Source of the DNA: Bradyrhizobium sp. BR13661
Lineage (GTDB): Bacteria; Pseudomonadota; Alphaproteobacteria; Rhizobiales; Xanthobacteraceae
Reading direction: 5' to 3'
DNA length: 64,000 bases
Assembly: GCF_029892425.1 (NCBI RefSeq)
Contig: NZ_JARXWB010000001.1
Location: 186,001 to 250,000 of the forward strand
Below the pieces are notes generated by a model. That model made no database searches and was not told where the DNA came from. It was given only the letters and a program-made list of their open reading frames with translations. Positions within the stretch are counted from its first letter, which is position 1. Every line of letters begins with the position of its first letter. Shown piece after piece: positions 26,977 to 34,941 of this stretch. Position numbers and translations under genes: made by a program.

Positions 26977-27954
26977 TCAGCCGAGACCCGGCTGCCAGAC
27001 AGTCGATGCGCCCTTCGCAACATTGTGCGCAACGCGCCCCATCCATTCCAGATAAGCCTTCGCGGCCCAGATCGAGCCTGCCGCCAGTGCAACACCGCCG
27101 GCAACGTCGATGATGTAATGCGCACCGATGACCGGCGTTGCCGCGATCATCAGCAGGTTGAGCGTGGCCACGATGCCGCCAATGCGCCGCACCGGCCACA
27201 GCGCCCAGATGTAGAGCACGGCGGATGCAGCGTGAAAGCTCGGAAACGAGACGATGCCGGAGAGCGTGAACAGTTGCAGCTGGTGCAGGCTGTCGTCGCG
27301 CAGCGCCAGGATATCGCGCAGCTGTCCGGCGTAAGCGGCGGTGTTGATATCGGGCAGCTGGGCCGCCGGCAATTGCAGACCGTAGTAAGTGCCGATTGCC
27401 GGCACGAGCGCCGAGATTGCGATGGTGATGGCGAGCGCGAGGCTCATCGCCAGCATGAACAATTGCAGCCGCACGTAACGCCCCGTCAGCGCCAGCACGA
27501 TGGGGATGCCGAGCAACGGCCATTTGATCAGGCCGTAGCTGCGCGAGAGGACGTCCGCGAGCCAGGGGTGATCGTTGACGAAGCGCGCGATCGGCTCGGG
27601 ATCGAGGCCTAGCGCGCGATCGATCGCGAGCAGCGCCTGATCCTGGAGTGGAAAGCCCATCCAGTTGGCGACATAGCTGAGCGGCCCGACGATGGCGCAG
27701 GTGATGATGATTTGGCCGATCGTGCCCAGCGAGAAAATGAGTTTCGGATCGGCGCGATCGCCCCTGGCGATGTAGTGGCGATAGGCGATGGCAACGAAGG
27801 ACGCGGCGATCGCGAGCGTGATGCCGTAGCCGACCGGCTCGAGCCTGAGGCCGGTGACGGAGAGGCCGAGCGCCAGCAGGCTGCCCATCGCTGCGATGGG
27901 AAACCCGTTCAGCTGAAAGAGCTTCCAGGCCGTTTTGGCGTCCGTGTCGACCAT
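26977..27954 (-). CDS. PAP2-superfamily membrane protein, tandem paralog 3
   Basis: 325 residues, about six to eight membrane helices. The catalytic motifs of the PAP2_3 (inositolphosphotransferase/Aur1-like) type are seen: FPSFHAASAVLY (about 240-251) and GAHYIIDVAGGVALA (about 282-296), the Ser-His and HxxxD elements. The KxxxxxxRP motif of classical PAP2 is not apparent, as expected for this subgroup. ATG 27954 is chosen; an upstream frame to 28116 is non-coding in character. It is probably a lipid phosphatase or phosphoalcohol transferase acting on the periplasmic face. It is more GC-rich by eye than its two paralogs. Confidence 0.85.
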   Translation of the reverse strand: MVDTDAKTAWKLFQLNGFPIAAMGSLLALGLSVTGLRLEPVGYGITLAIAASFVAIAYRHYIARGDRADPKLIFSLGTIGQIIITCAIVGPLSYVANWMGFPLQDQALLAIDRALGLDPEPIARFVNDHPWLADVLSRSYGLIKWPLLGIPIVLALTGRYVRLQLFMLAMSLALAITIAISALVPAIGTYYGLQLPAAQLPDINTAAYAGQLRDILALRDDSLHQLQLFTLSGIVSFPSFHAASAVLYIWALWPVRRIGGIVATLNLLMIAATPVIGAHYIIDVAGGVALAAGSIWAAKAYLEWMGRVAHNVAKGASTVWQPGLG

Positions 27955-28112
27955 ACTGCACCGCTTAGGATCAAAGCCACAGTCGCCGACCGGCTTTAAG
28001 GGCACGGTAACAATCGTGGTCGACTGTTTCCCAATTGATTCCCTGCAATTTGAGCGATTTGCCGCCCGGCTTCCCGAGTGTGACGTCGCCGGCACCCCGC
28101 CTCGAAGGTTCT

Positions 28113-29075
28113 TCACGTGCCCGCCTTCGGGAAGCGCTGAGCAACGTAGTGGTTGGTCGCCATATTCCCGGGTAGTTCTGCGGTAGCAATTTGAAAATTC
28201 GATCCGATGCCGCTTTCTTTCGCGGTGGTCAACCGTTCAGCCGCCCAGTTCGACGCGCAGGCAATCAGGATACCGGCGAGAATGTCGGCATAATAATGGC
28301 CCCCCATGGAACGGGCACTAAAGATGATCGCAAATTGAAAGGCTGCGACGAACGGGAATAGAACCGGGACGCCGCGGAATGAGAGCCCGATGAGGATCGC
28401 TAGAATTGTATGATACGAGGGGAAAGCGATGATGCCGGTCATGACCTCGGGATCGAGGGCCCGCAGGCTGCCGTCACGGACAGCGGCGAATTGCGATGCC
28501 ATCGACGCTGCGTAAGGCGGCTTGAAGAACGCCATAAAAGCCCCTCCCGCAGGCCATAGCGTTGCCAAGGCGAGCGTTAGCGAGAGCGCCAGCGCATTTG
28601 CCAGGACCAATATGCGCAGTCGGAGCGGATCGAGAGTACCCACGACGGCACAGACGATAGGGACCTGGAAAAGGAGTGCGCGATAGATGAGTTCAACAAA
28701 GCTGTATACCGTCGGATCGGCGCAGATCAGTTCGAAATGTGCCAGCCAATCGTTGCCCAGCATGCTGTCGAATTGGATCAAGGAGCGGTCGACGGACGGG
28801 AGATCGAGGCTTGCCAGCGGGAATTGGAGCAGCCACGCAGCAATATTGAACGCGGAAAACTGCGCGAAGGCGTGGAATGGCAACGCGAGAAACCTGAAGC
28901 CCGATCGTAGCGTTCCGTACAGGGCGAAGGCGAGTGGACAGACAACGAGGAGACCCAGACCTTGGAGGGCATAGCCGCCTAGCGCCAAACTGAACCCCTG
29001 CAGCTTGCCCATGATGAGCGCAAGGAGGGCTGCGCCGATTGTCAGACTCCACGTCAAGGTTGTTCCAAGGTGCAT
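28113..29075 (-). CDS. PAP2-superfamily membrane protein, tandem paralog 2
   Basis: 320 residues with several hydrophobic helices. Motifs AFPSYHTILAIL (about 230-241) and SMGGHYYADILAG (about 267-279) are the PAP2_3 Ser-His and HxxxD elements. An asparagine-rich stretch follows the last helix. ATG 29075 is taken as the start because upstream residues in the same frame are arginine-rich and unlike a membrane protein. Bases in this gene look less GC-rich than the average of the window. The gap to the paralog upstream is 98 bases and to the one downstream 158 bases. Confidence 0.82.
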   Translation of the reverse strand: MHLGTTLTWSLTIGAALLALIMGKLQGFSLALGGYALQGLGLLVVCPLAFALYGTLRSGFRFLALPFHAFAQFSAFNIAAWLLQFPLASLDLPSVDRSLIQFDSMLGNDWLAHFELICADPTVYSFVELIYRALLFQVPIVCAVVGTLDPLRLRILVLANALALSLTLALATLWPAGGAFMAFFKPPYAASMASQFAAVRDGSLRALDPEVMTGIIAFPSYHTILAILIGLSFRGVPVLFPFVAAFQFAIIFSARSMGGHYYADILAGILIACASNWAAERLTTAKESGIGSNFQIATAELPGNMATNHYVAQRFPKAGT

Positions 29076-29173
29076 TTCGACGAGTGTCCCAAATCTCTGG
29101 GTGCGAAGACCGCGCAATCTCGCAAAGGGTCGGAGAGAAAGCCGCAGTCGATGGAGCGGACGAAGCCGAATTG

Positions 29174-30202
29174 CTATGCTGGTTTTCCAGCCCGTGCAGG
29201 GACCATCGCCAGCCGAGCGGTGCTCATGAGGCGGCCTGTTGAGCAGGCTGCACTGATGGCTGTCGTGACGACAATCGCCACGGTTGACACCGCGACGCCG
29301 GCCAGTATGTCGACCAGATAGTGACCTCCGCCCAGCGGGGTCGCGACGATCATCAGCACGTTCCAGGGGATGGCGGCCAGTCTGAGCCAGCGCAATGGCC
29401 AGAACGACCACATGTAAAGAACGGCAGCTGCTGCATGGAAGCTCGGAAACGTAACCACGCCCACGAGTTGCGGCAAATTTAGCTTCCGGAGTAGACCCGC
29501 GCGCACGAGCGGCGCGTCGCGCAAAGTATCGTAGTAGCCCGCAGGTTCGAAGTTAGGGAAGTCGGAGGCCTGCAAGCCGAGTACATGATAGACGCCAATA
29601 GCCGGGACGAAAGCCGAAATGCAAGTCGTCACGAGAAGGGCGAGGATGTAAGCGCATATTGCCTCCGCGCCGCGCTGATAGCATCCGGTTAACGGAAGAA
29701 CGAGTCCCAGCAGGATCATCTGCAAAGTAATTGAGCTGTAGGATTGTGCCAGGACAGAGAGCAGTTCTGGATGACCGTTTATAAAATCGAGAAAGCTTTT
29801 GAATTCGAAGCCAAGTGCGCGGTCCCAGGCCAGCAGTCGGGCATCTTGCAGCGGAAAGCCGGCGGATGTGGCCACATAGGTCAGTGTGAGCATGACCGGA
29901 ATGGCCAACGTCATCTGCGCCAATGCAATGAGCGAAAGAAAGACTCTCGGATTTGCGCGCGCGCCTGATCGTGCATTGCGGAGCCCAAACCATCCGCAGA
30001 GGGTCGCCAATGCGAAGGCAACGACATAGCCTGCCGGCTCGATATAGAATTGCGTCGCGACGAGCCATGCGAGGACGAAGCCTGCGACGCTGGCCAGAAG
30101 TCGCCAATTGAATTCAACTAGTCTTAGTGCGGTCGCAACTTCGTGATCGGCACGGGACAACGGCGCTTGATGTTCGCACCGCGCACTCGGTACGTCTGCC
30201 AT
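29174..30202 (-). CDS. PAP2-superfamily membrane protein, tandem paralog 1
   Basis: 342 residues from ATG 30202 (a longer version starts at 30310 and is possible). Motifs TFPSFHAAAAVLYMWSF (about 254-270) and GGGHYLVDILAGVAV (about 298-312) match the other two paralogs. The loop with SAFVPAIGVYHVLGL corresponds to the same region in 26977-27954 (SALVPAIGTYYGLQL), showing these two are closest to each other. It is first in the three-gene cluster. The CCGTA-N4-TACGG palindrome lies upstream at 30331-30344 and could control the whole cluster. Confidence 0.83.
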   Translation of the reverse strand: MADVPSARCEHQAPLSRADHEVATALRLVEFNWRLLASVAGFVLAWLVATQFYIEPAGYVVAFALATLCGWFGLRNARSGARANPRVFLSLIALAQMTLAIPVMLTLTYVATSAGFPLQDARLLAWDRALGFEFKSFLDFINGHPELLSVLAQSYSSITLQMILLGLVLPLTGCYQRGAEAICAYILALLVTTCISAFVPAIGVYHVLGLQASDFPNFEPAGYYDTLRDAPLVRAGLLRKLNLPQLVGVVTFPSFHAAAAVLYMWSFWPLRWLRLAAIPWNVLMIVATPLGGGHYLVDILAGVAVSTVAIVVTTAISAACSTGRLMSTARLAMVPARAGKPA

Positions 30203-30630
30203 AGGTCCATCGTGTATGGCGTTGCTGCTTTCCCTGTGGACGTCGAACCGAGGGCCGGAGCCGTTCGCGGAAGCGGGGCGTGGCGCAAAAATCACGCTTG
30301 CGAGGGGCATTGCTGAATTCCAATTTACGCCCGTAGGACTACGGATCACCAGTTAAGGTTGCATGAATCAGTGCGGGAACTTTTTCATTTTTCTCGTAAA
30401 AGTGGTGCGCCGTTGATCAGCGGTGTCGCGGCGACCCACCGCGGCGGCATCCCGCAGCATGGAGCCAGTGCCAATCCGCAAAGCCGAACGCGTGTCATCG
30501 GTCGCACATTTGCTTCTTGTCATCCTCCCTGAATAGTTGTTCAGTCCTTGCGGGGCGATTTGCAGCGAAATCAGTGACGAAGCGTTCGGCCGCTGGCGTG
30601 CGGCAGGCGTGGTGGGACAGGAAGCGCGCC
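30203..30630. other. Divergent intergenic region, PAP2 cluster and TetR gene
   Basis: 428 bases. It holds the CCGTA-N4-TACGG palindrome (30331-30344) and an A/T-rich stretch (about 30378-30404, ending in CTCGTAAAAG), a plausible promoter segment. Upstream codons of the PAP2 gene may extend to 30310. No gene is supported. Confidence 0.5.
30331..30344. promoter_or_regulatory. Palindrome CCGTAGGACTACGG upstream of the PAP2 cluster
   Basis: A perfect 14-base dyad, the exact reverse complement of the core at 12987-13000, and sharing half-sites with 1597-1610. It lies 129 bases from ATG 30202, or 21 bases from the alternative ATG 30310. Confidence 0.55.
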
Positions 30631-31311
30631 ATGGTTTATCGGCGGACGCATCAAGTGGTTAAGCGCCTTGCGGCTCGGCGCAGCGCCATCCTGGCGGCGG
30701 CAAGGGAAGCCGCAGCCGAAGGCGGCATGGCAGCGGTGCAGATCGCACCGGTCGCGGTCCGGGCCAGTGTGGCGGCCGGCACTGTCTATCGTTACTTCCC
30801 GTCCAAGGCCGAGCTGATCTCCGAACTGATTTCGGAAGTCTCCCGCGACGAGCTCGCGGCGATCAGGCGGGCGGCCGATGCCGCGCCAGGGCCGTCCTCC
30901 GCGCTGGCGGCGGCCGTGACCACGGTGGCGGTCCATACCCTGTCGCAGCGGCGCCTCGCCTGGGGCATCCTGGCCGAGCCCGTCGATGTCGATGTCAGCG
31001 CCTCGCGCCTGGCCAGCCGCCGCGAGATCGCGGGCGAGATTGCCGGGCGGATCGACGCCGCCGTGCGCGCCGGCCATCTGCCGGCGCAGGACACGGCGCT
31101 GGCGGCAACCGCGCTGCTCGGCGCGCTGCATGAGGCCCTGGTCGGGCCGCTGGCGCCTGACAATCTCGAAGATCCCGCCAAGATGCGCGACGCTGTTCAG
31201 ACCGTGACGCTGCTGGCGCTGCGCGCCGTCGGCGTCATGGACGCCCGCGCCAGGGGTCTGGTGGTGCAGCAGACATTGCTGCCGACGACCAAGGCGCTGG
31301 TCGGGGCGTGA
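30631..31311 (+). CDS. TetR/AcrR family regulator
   Basis: 226-residue repressor. N-terminal helix-turn-helix about 15-65: SAILAAAREAAAEGGMAAVQ, then VRASVAAGTVYRYFPSKAEL, the canonical recognition helix region. The C-terminal helical effector domain spans about 80-205. ATG 30631 follows AGGAAG nine bases upstream; an earlier in-frame ATG at 30517 is unsupported. Its neighbour on the left is the divergent PAP2 cluster, a candidate target, and on the right pyruvate kinase is convergent. No obvious own operator palindrome was found. Confidence 0.88.
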   Translation: MVYRRTHQVVKRLAARRSAILAAAREAAAEGGMAAVQIAPVAVRASVAAGTVYRYFPSKAELISELISEVSRDELAAIRRAADAAPGPSSALAAAVTTVAVHTLSQRRLAWGILAEPVDVDVSASRLASRREIAGEIAGRIDAAVRAGHLPAQDTALAATALLGALHEALVGPLAPDNLEDPAKMRDAVQTVTLLALRAVGVMDARARGLVVQQTLLPTTKALVGA

Positions 31312-31394
31312 AGAGCCGCCTGCAGTGGGAGCCTAGGCCTGATCGCGTTCAGGCCGTTGCCTGAGCAAGCCTTTTCGCAAGACCCGCGCAAGGC

Positions 31395-31412
31395 AGCCGG
31401 CCATGGCCGGCT
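31395..31412. terminator. Palindrome between convergent genes, possible terminator
   Basis: AGCCGGCCATGGCCGGCT is a perfect 18-base palindrome between the tetR and pyk stop codons. A TTGTTTT run follows about 15 bases away on the plus strand, too far for a classical terminator. Confidence 0.35.
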
Positions 31413-31464
31413 ACTGTGCATGGGGTTGTTTTCGCGGGTTTAGGTTCGCCGGGTGGCGACCGCC

Positions 31465-32901
31465 TCACATATTCGCGTCGCCCTCGGGGCCGACGGAGGC
31501 GATGCGCACCATGTTGGTGGTGCCGGGGATGCCCAGCGGCACGCCGGCGACGATGATCACGCGCTGGCCGGCGCGGACGAAACCGTCGCGGAAGGCGATC
31601 TGGCCGGCGCGGTTCACCATGTCGTCCTGGTCGCGCGCATCTTCCGCCACCACGCAATGCACGCCCCACACCACCGCGAGCCGGCGCCCGGCGGTGATGT
31701 TCGGCGTGATGGCGACGACCGGCGGCTTCGGCCGCTCGCGCGCCACGCGCACGGCGGTCGATCCGGATGAGGTCCAGCAGATCAATGCGGGCAGGTCGAG
31801 CGTCTCGGCGATCTGCCGCGCGGCATCGGCGATCGCATCGCCGACTGTCGATTCCGGGTCCGGCCGTTGCGCCGTGATCACGGACCGGTAAATCGGGTCG
31901 CGCTCGACCTCCTCGCCGATGCGGTTCATGGTCGAGACCGCCTCGACCGGGAATTTGCCGGCTGCCGATTCCGCCGACAGCATGATGGCGTCGGCGCCCT
32001 CATACACGGCGGTGGCGACGTCGGAGACCTCGGCGCGGGTCGGCACCGGCGACTGGATCATCGATTCCAGCATTTGCGTTGCGATCACCACCGGCTTGCC
32101 GGCGCGGCGCGCCATGCGCGTCATTTGCTTCTGCAGGCTCGGCACGCGCTCCAGCGGCAGCTCGACGCCGAGGTCGCCGCGCGCCACCATCAGCGCGTCG
32201 GAGGCCTCGATGATGTCGGCGAGCCGGTCGATCGCCTGCGGCTTCTCGATCTTGGCCATCACCGCAGCGCGGCCGCGGATCATCTTCTTGGCCTCGATCA
32301 CGTCATCGGCGCGCTGCACGAACGAGAGAGCGATCCAATCGACGCCGGTCACGAGCGCAGCCTCAAGGTCGGCGCGGTCCTTCGGCGTCATGGCCGAGAC
32401 CGGCAGGTCCGTATCCGGAAGGCTGACGCCCTTGCGGTCGGACATCTTGCCGCCGACCACGACGCGCGTCACCGCGTGCTCCTTGCTGGTCTCCTCGGCG
32501 ATCAGCCGTACCTTGCCATCGTCGAGCAGCAGCGCGTGGCCGGGCCTGAGCGCTGCCAGAATTTCCGGGTGGGGAAGGTTGACGCGGGTGGCGTCGCCCG
32601 GCGTCTTGTCGGAATCGAGCGTGAAGGTCTGCCCGTTCTGGAGCTGGACCGCGCCTTCCGCGAACGCGCCGAGGCGGAGCTTGGGGCCCTGGAGATCGAC
32701 CAGGATGCCGATCGGGCGGCCGTAGCTCGACTCGACATTGCGGATCGTCGCCACCAGCTCCCGCATCTTGTCATGCGGGGTGTGGCTCATGTTGATGCGG
32801 AACACGTCGGCGCCGGCCTCGAACAGGCGGCGGATCATCGCGAGGTCCGAGGAGGCAGGTCCCAGGGTCGCGAGAATCTTGATACGGCGAAGACGCCTCA
32901 T
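31465..32901 (-). CDS. pyk: Pyruvate kinase
   Basis: Last step of glycolysis, phosphoenolpyruvate plus ADP to pyruvate plus ATP (EC 2.7.1.40). 478 residues with the full barrel: IKILATLGPASSD at the N-terminus, RINMSHTPHDKM, LVDLQGPKLRLG, LSFVQRADDVIEAKK, the active-site MAKIEKPQAIDRL (about 214-226), ARGDLGVELPLERV and ATQMLESMI. The C-terminal allosteric domain is present (LPALICWTSSGSTAVRVARE). Its start overlaps the end of the upstream DUF1036 gene as ATGA, so they are cotranscribed. Confidence 0.97.
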   Translation of the reverse strand: MRRLRRIKILATLGPASSDLAMIRRLFEAGADVFRINMSHTPHDKMRELVATIRNVESSYGRPIGILVDLQGPKLRLGAFAEGAVQLQNGQTFTLDSDKTPGDATRVNLPHPEILAALRPGHALLLDDGKVRLIAEETSKEHAVTRVVVGGKMSDRKGVSLPDTDLPVSAMTPKDRADLEAALVTGVDWIALSFVQRADDVIEAKKMIRGRAAVMAKIEKPQAIDRLADIIEASDALMVARGDLGVELPLERVPSLQKQMTRMARRAGKPVVIATQMLESMIQSPVPTRAEVSDVATAVYEGADAIMLSAESAAGKFPVEAVSTMNRIGEEVERDPIYRSVITAQRPDPESTVGDAIADAARQIAETLDLPALICWTSSGSTAVRVARERPKPPVVAITPNITAGRRLAVVWGVHCVVAEDARDQDDMVNRAGQIAFRDGFVRAGQRVIIVAGVPLGIPGTTNMVRIASVGPEGDANM

Positions 32902-33497
32902 GGCTTATTTCCAGACGGTGGCGAGGGGGCTGGCGGGAGGCCAGGTGCGGCGGGGGGCGTACCACCGGGCGGACTATTGGGCAAACCCGGAACGCCGCCA
33001 CCAGGGCCGACAGGGCCGGGCATGCCGGGGACCCGTGGCTGCGACGAGGGCTGCTCGTTGGCATCGGTGAGCTGCACCGTCCAGGCCCGCTGCTCGCCGG
33101 TATCGACCTCGAAATAGCCGGTCCGGTCATAGCCGCGCGCCAGGCAGTCCTCGGTGCCGCGGATGGTGAATTCCTTGTCGCGCGAGCACATGAAGGCCTG
33201 CCCCGACCATTCGCCGCCGCGGTCATAGTCGATCGCGTAGATGTAATAGTAACGGGCAACCAGCGTTCCCCGCAGCAGGGTCTCGCAGGAGCGGGACGAG
33301 ATGTTCCACCAGCCTTCGGTGGTCCAGCCCTCGGCGTCCTTGTAGCCGAGCGCGATGCCGACCCGGCTCGACGTGTTGTTGCAGAGCCGGAAATCGGCCG
33401 AGGCCGGGCTAGCCCAGAGGCACAATAAGCCAACCGCCAGCGCCGGGACCAACCGGGCGAGCAGGCGAAGGGGGGAGCGGGGAGATTCGGCGATCAT
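32898..33497 (-). CDS. DUF1036 family periplasmic protein
   Basis: 199 residues. A signal peptide (LVPALAVGLLCLWASPASA) precedes the DUF1036 domain: DFRLCNNTSSRVGIALGYKD, GWWNISSRSCETLL, YYIYAIDYDRGGEW, and C-terminal FMCSRDKEFTIRGTEDCLAR. Several conserved cysteines suggest disulfides. The last third is a Pro-Gly-rich disordered tail. ATG 33497 is the start (an upstream frame to 33683 precedes the signal peptide and overlaps the divergent gene). It is translationally coupled to pyk, a pairing common in rhizobia. Function is unknown. Confidence 0.9.
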   Translation of the reverse strand: MIAESPRSPLRLLARLVPALAVGLLCLWASPASADFRLCNNTSSRVGIALGYKDAEGWTTEGWWNISSRSCETLLRGTLVARYYYIYAIDYDRGGEWSGQAFMCSRDKEFTIRGTEDCLARGYDRTGYFEVDTGEQRAWTVQLTDANEQPSSQPRVPGMPGPVGPGGGVPGLPNSPPGGTPPAAPGLPPAPSPPSGNKP

Positions 33498-33666
33498 TGT
33501 CGCGGAACGTATACCAGATGATTGACGATTTGGCGTAGGGGCCGGGGAACGGCCGATTTGCCGGCCCAGCGGCCGTTTGCGCCGCGATATGGCAAAATCT
33601 GTGACAGCACCCCACCTGATCCCGTAAGGGTGACCACGATCAGGGACAAAGCCGAGAGGTCCAGCC

Positions 33667-33972
33667 ATGGCAATCGACGACAAAACCAGAACGGAGCTCG
33701 AGGCAGCCGCTTTCCGGCGCCTGGTCGATCATCTGAAGACGCGGACCGACGTCCAGAACATCGATCTGATGAATCTGGCCGGCTTCTGCCGCAACTGCCT
33801 GTCGAACTGGCTCAAGGACGCCGCCGATGCGCAGGGGGTGGCGCTGAGCAAGGACGAGAGTCGCGAGGCCGTCTACGGCATGCCCTACGAGACCTGGAAG
33901 GCAAAGCACCAGGGCACGGCGAGCCCCGAGCAGATCGAGGCGATGAAGAAGGTCCATCCCCACAATCACTAA
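33667..33972 (+). CDS. DUF1244 family protein
   Basis: 101-residue cytoplasmic helical protein of the DUF1244 family. The block DLMNLAGFCRNCLSNWLKDA (about 34-53) with its CxxC pair, and EAVYGMPYETWKAKHQ (about 70-85), are the family signature. Found across alpha- and gammaproteobacteria; no activity is established. It is transcribed divergently from the DUF1036-pyk pair, with about 170 bases shared between their starts, and a ribosome site GAGAGG precedes the ATG. Confidence 0.88.
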   Translation: MAIDDKTRTELEAAAFRRLVDHLKTRTDVQNIDLMNLAGFCRNCLSNWLKDAADAQGVALSKDESREAVYGMPYETWKAKHQGTASPEQIEAMKKVHPHNH

Positions 33973-34159
33973 GGGCTGTGGTGCCCTGAGTCGCACCACA
34001 CAACAGCTTTCTTTGCATCCCCGCAGGAAGGTGTGGGCGCGCTGTGGACGAGCGCGATGCTTGCTTGAACGCGGGGAGCGTCAACCCTAAGGGTCTACGC
34101 AGCACGCGCGGTGGATGCCGGCGTCACCTCGTTTTGCCAGTTCCATTGGGAGTACCAAG

Positions 34160-34432
34160 ATGGCCACCTCCGCCGCCGTCCGCGACGACGAGCCCGCGAC
34201 GAAATTTGCCAAGGACCAGCTCAAATCCATCATCGAGCGCATCGAGCGGCTGGAGGAAGAGAAGAAGGCGATCTCCGACGACATCCGCGACGTCTATGCC
34301 GAGAGCAAGGGCAACGGCTACGACGTCAAGGCGCTGCGCACCATCGTGCGCCTGCGCAAGCAGGATCCCAACGAGCGCGCCGAGGCCGAGACCATTCTCG
34401 AGACCTACATGCAGGCGTTGGGGATGATCTGA
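34160..34432 (+). CDS. gapR: DUF2312 protein, GapR-like DNA-binding protein
   Basis: 90 residues, highly charged helical: [20 protein letters not shown] (about 15-34), [31 protein letters not shown] and [10 protein letters not shown]. This is the DUF2312 family whose Caulobacter member GapR binds overtwisted, AT-rich DNA ahead of replication forks and transcription. The start at 34160 follows GGGAG; an earlier in-frame ATG (34115) would add 15 residues with no support. It is a likely single gene. Assigning the GapR role rests on family membership. Confidence 0.88.
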   Translation: MATSAAVRDDEPATKFAKDQLKSIIERIERLEEEKKAISDDIRDVYAESKGNGYDVKALRTIVRLRKQDPNERAEAETILETYMQALGMI

Positions 34433-34505
34433 GGCGTTTGCGCCTCGAAGATTACTCAGGCTACAAATTGCGGCTGCTGCACTTCGTTTGTGAACGGAGA
34501 CATCA

Positions 34506-34931
34506 GTGACTGCGCCATCGCTGCCGCGTGAGGTGAACCGTGCCATCGGCGCTCTTCCAGCGCCGATCGGCAAGCGGCTACTTCAGGTGCGCGACCTGAT
34601 TTTTGCGACCGCTGCGGCGGATGACAGTGTCGGCAAGCTCACTGAAACGCTGAAATGGGGCGAGCCTGCTTATCTGACCGAGCAGTCGGGGAGCGGCTCG
34701 ACGATCCGGCTTGGCCGCCTCAAGGACTCCGACCACGCCGCCATTCTGTTCAACTGCAAGACGACGCTGGTCGACACCTTTCGCGAGCGCTTTCCCGATC
34801 AGTTCGAATATCGGCAGACCAGGGCGTTGTTGCTGCCGGTGGCGGGCAAGCTGCCCAAGCAGGAGCTGTCAGTCTGCCTGTCGCTGGCGCTAACCTATCA
34901 TCTGGATCGGCGAGGAAAGAAGACGCGCTAG
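34506..34931 (+). CDS. DUF1801 family protein
   Basis: 141 residues of the DUF1801 family, small proteins with a beta-rich fold similar to the iron-sulfur scaffold-like YdhG superfamily; function not established. TETLKWGEPAYLT (about 47-59) and IRLGRLKDSDHAAILFNCKT are typical. GTG 34506 has GGAGA six bases upstream. It is followed by the convergent DUF882 gene after ten bases. Confidence 0.8.
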   Translation: MTAPSLPREVNRAIGALPAPIGKRLLQVRDLIFATAAADDSVGKLTETLKWGEPAYLTEQSGSGSTIRLGRLKDSDHAAILFNCKTTLVDTFRERFPDQFEYRQTRALLLPVAGKLPKQELSVCLSLALTYHLDRRGKKTR

Positions 34932-34941
34932 GCGATCAGCC

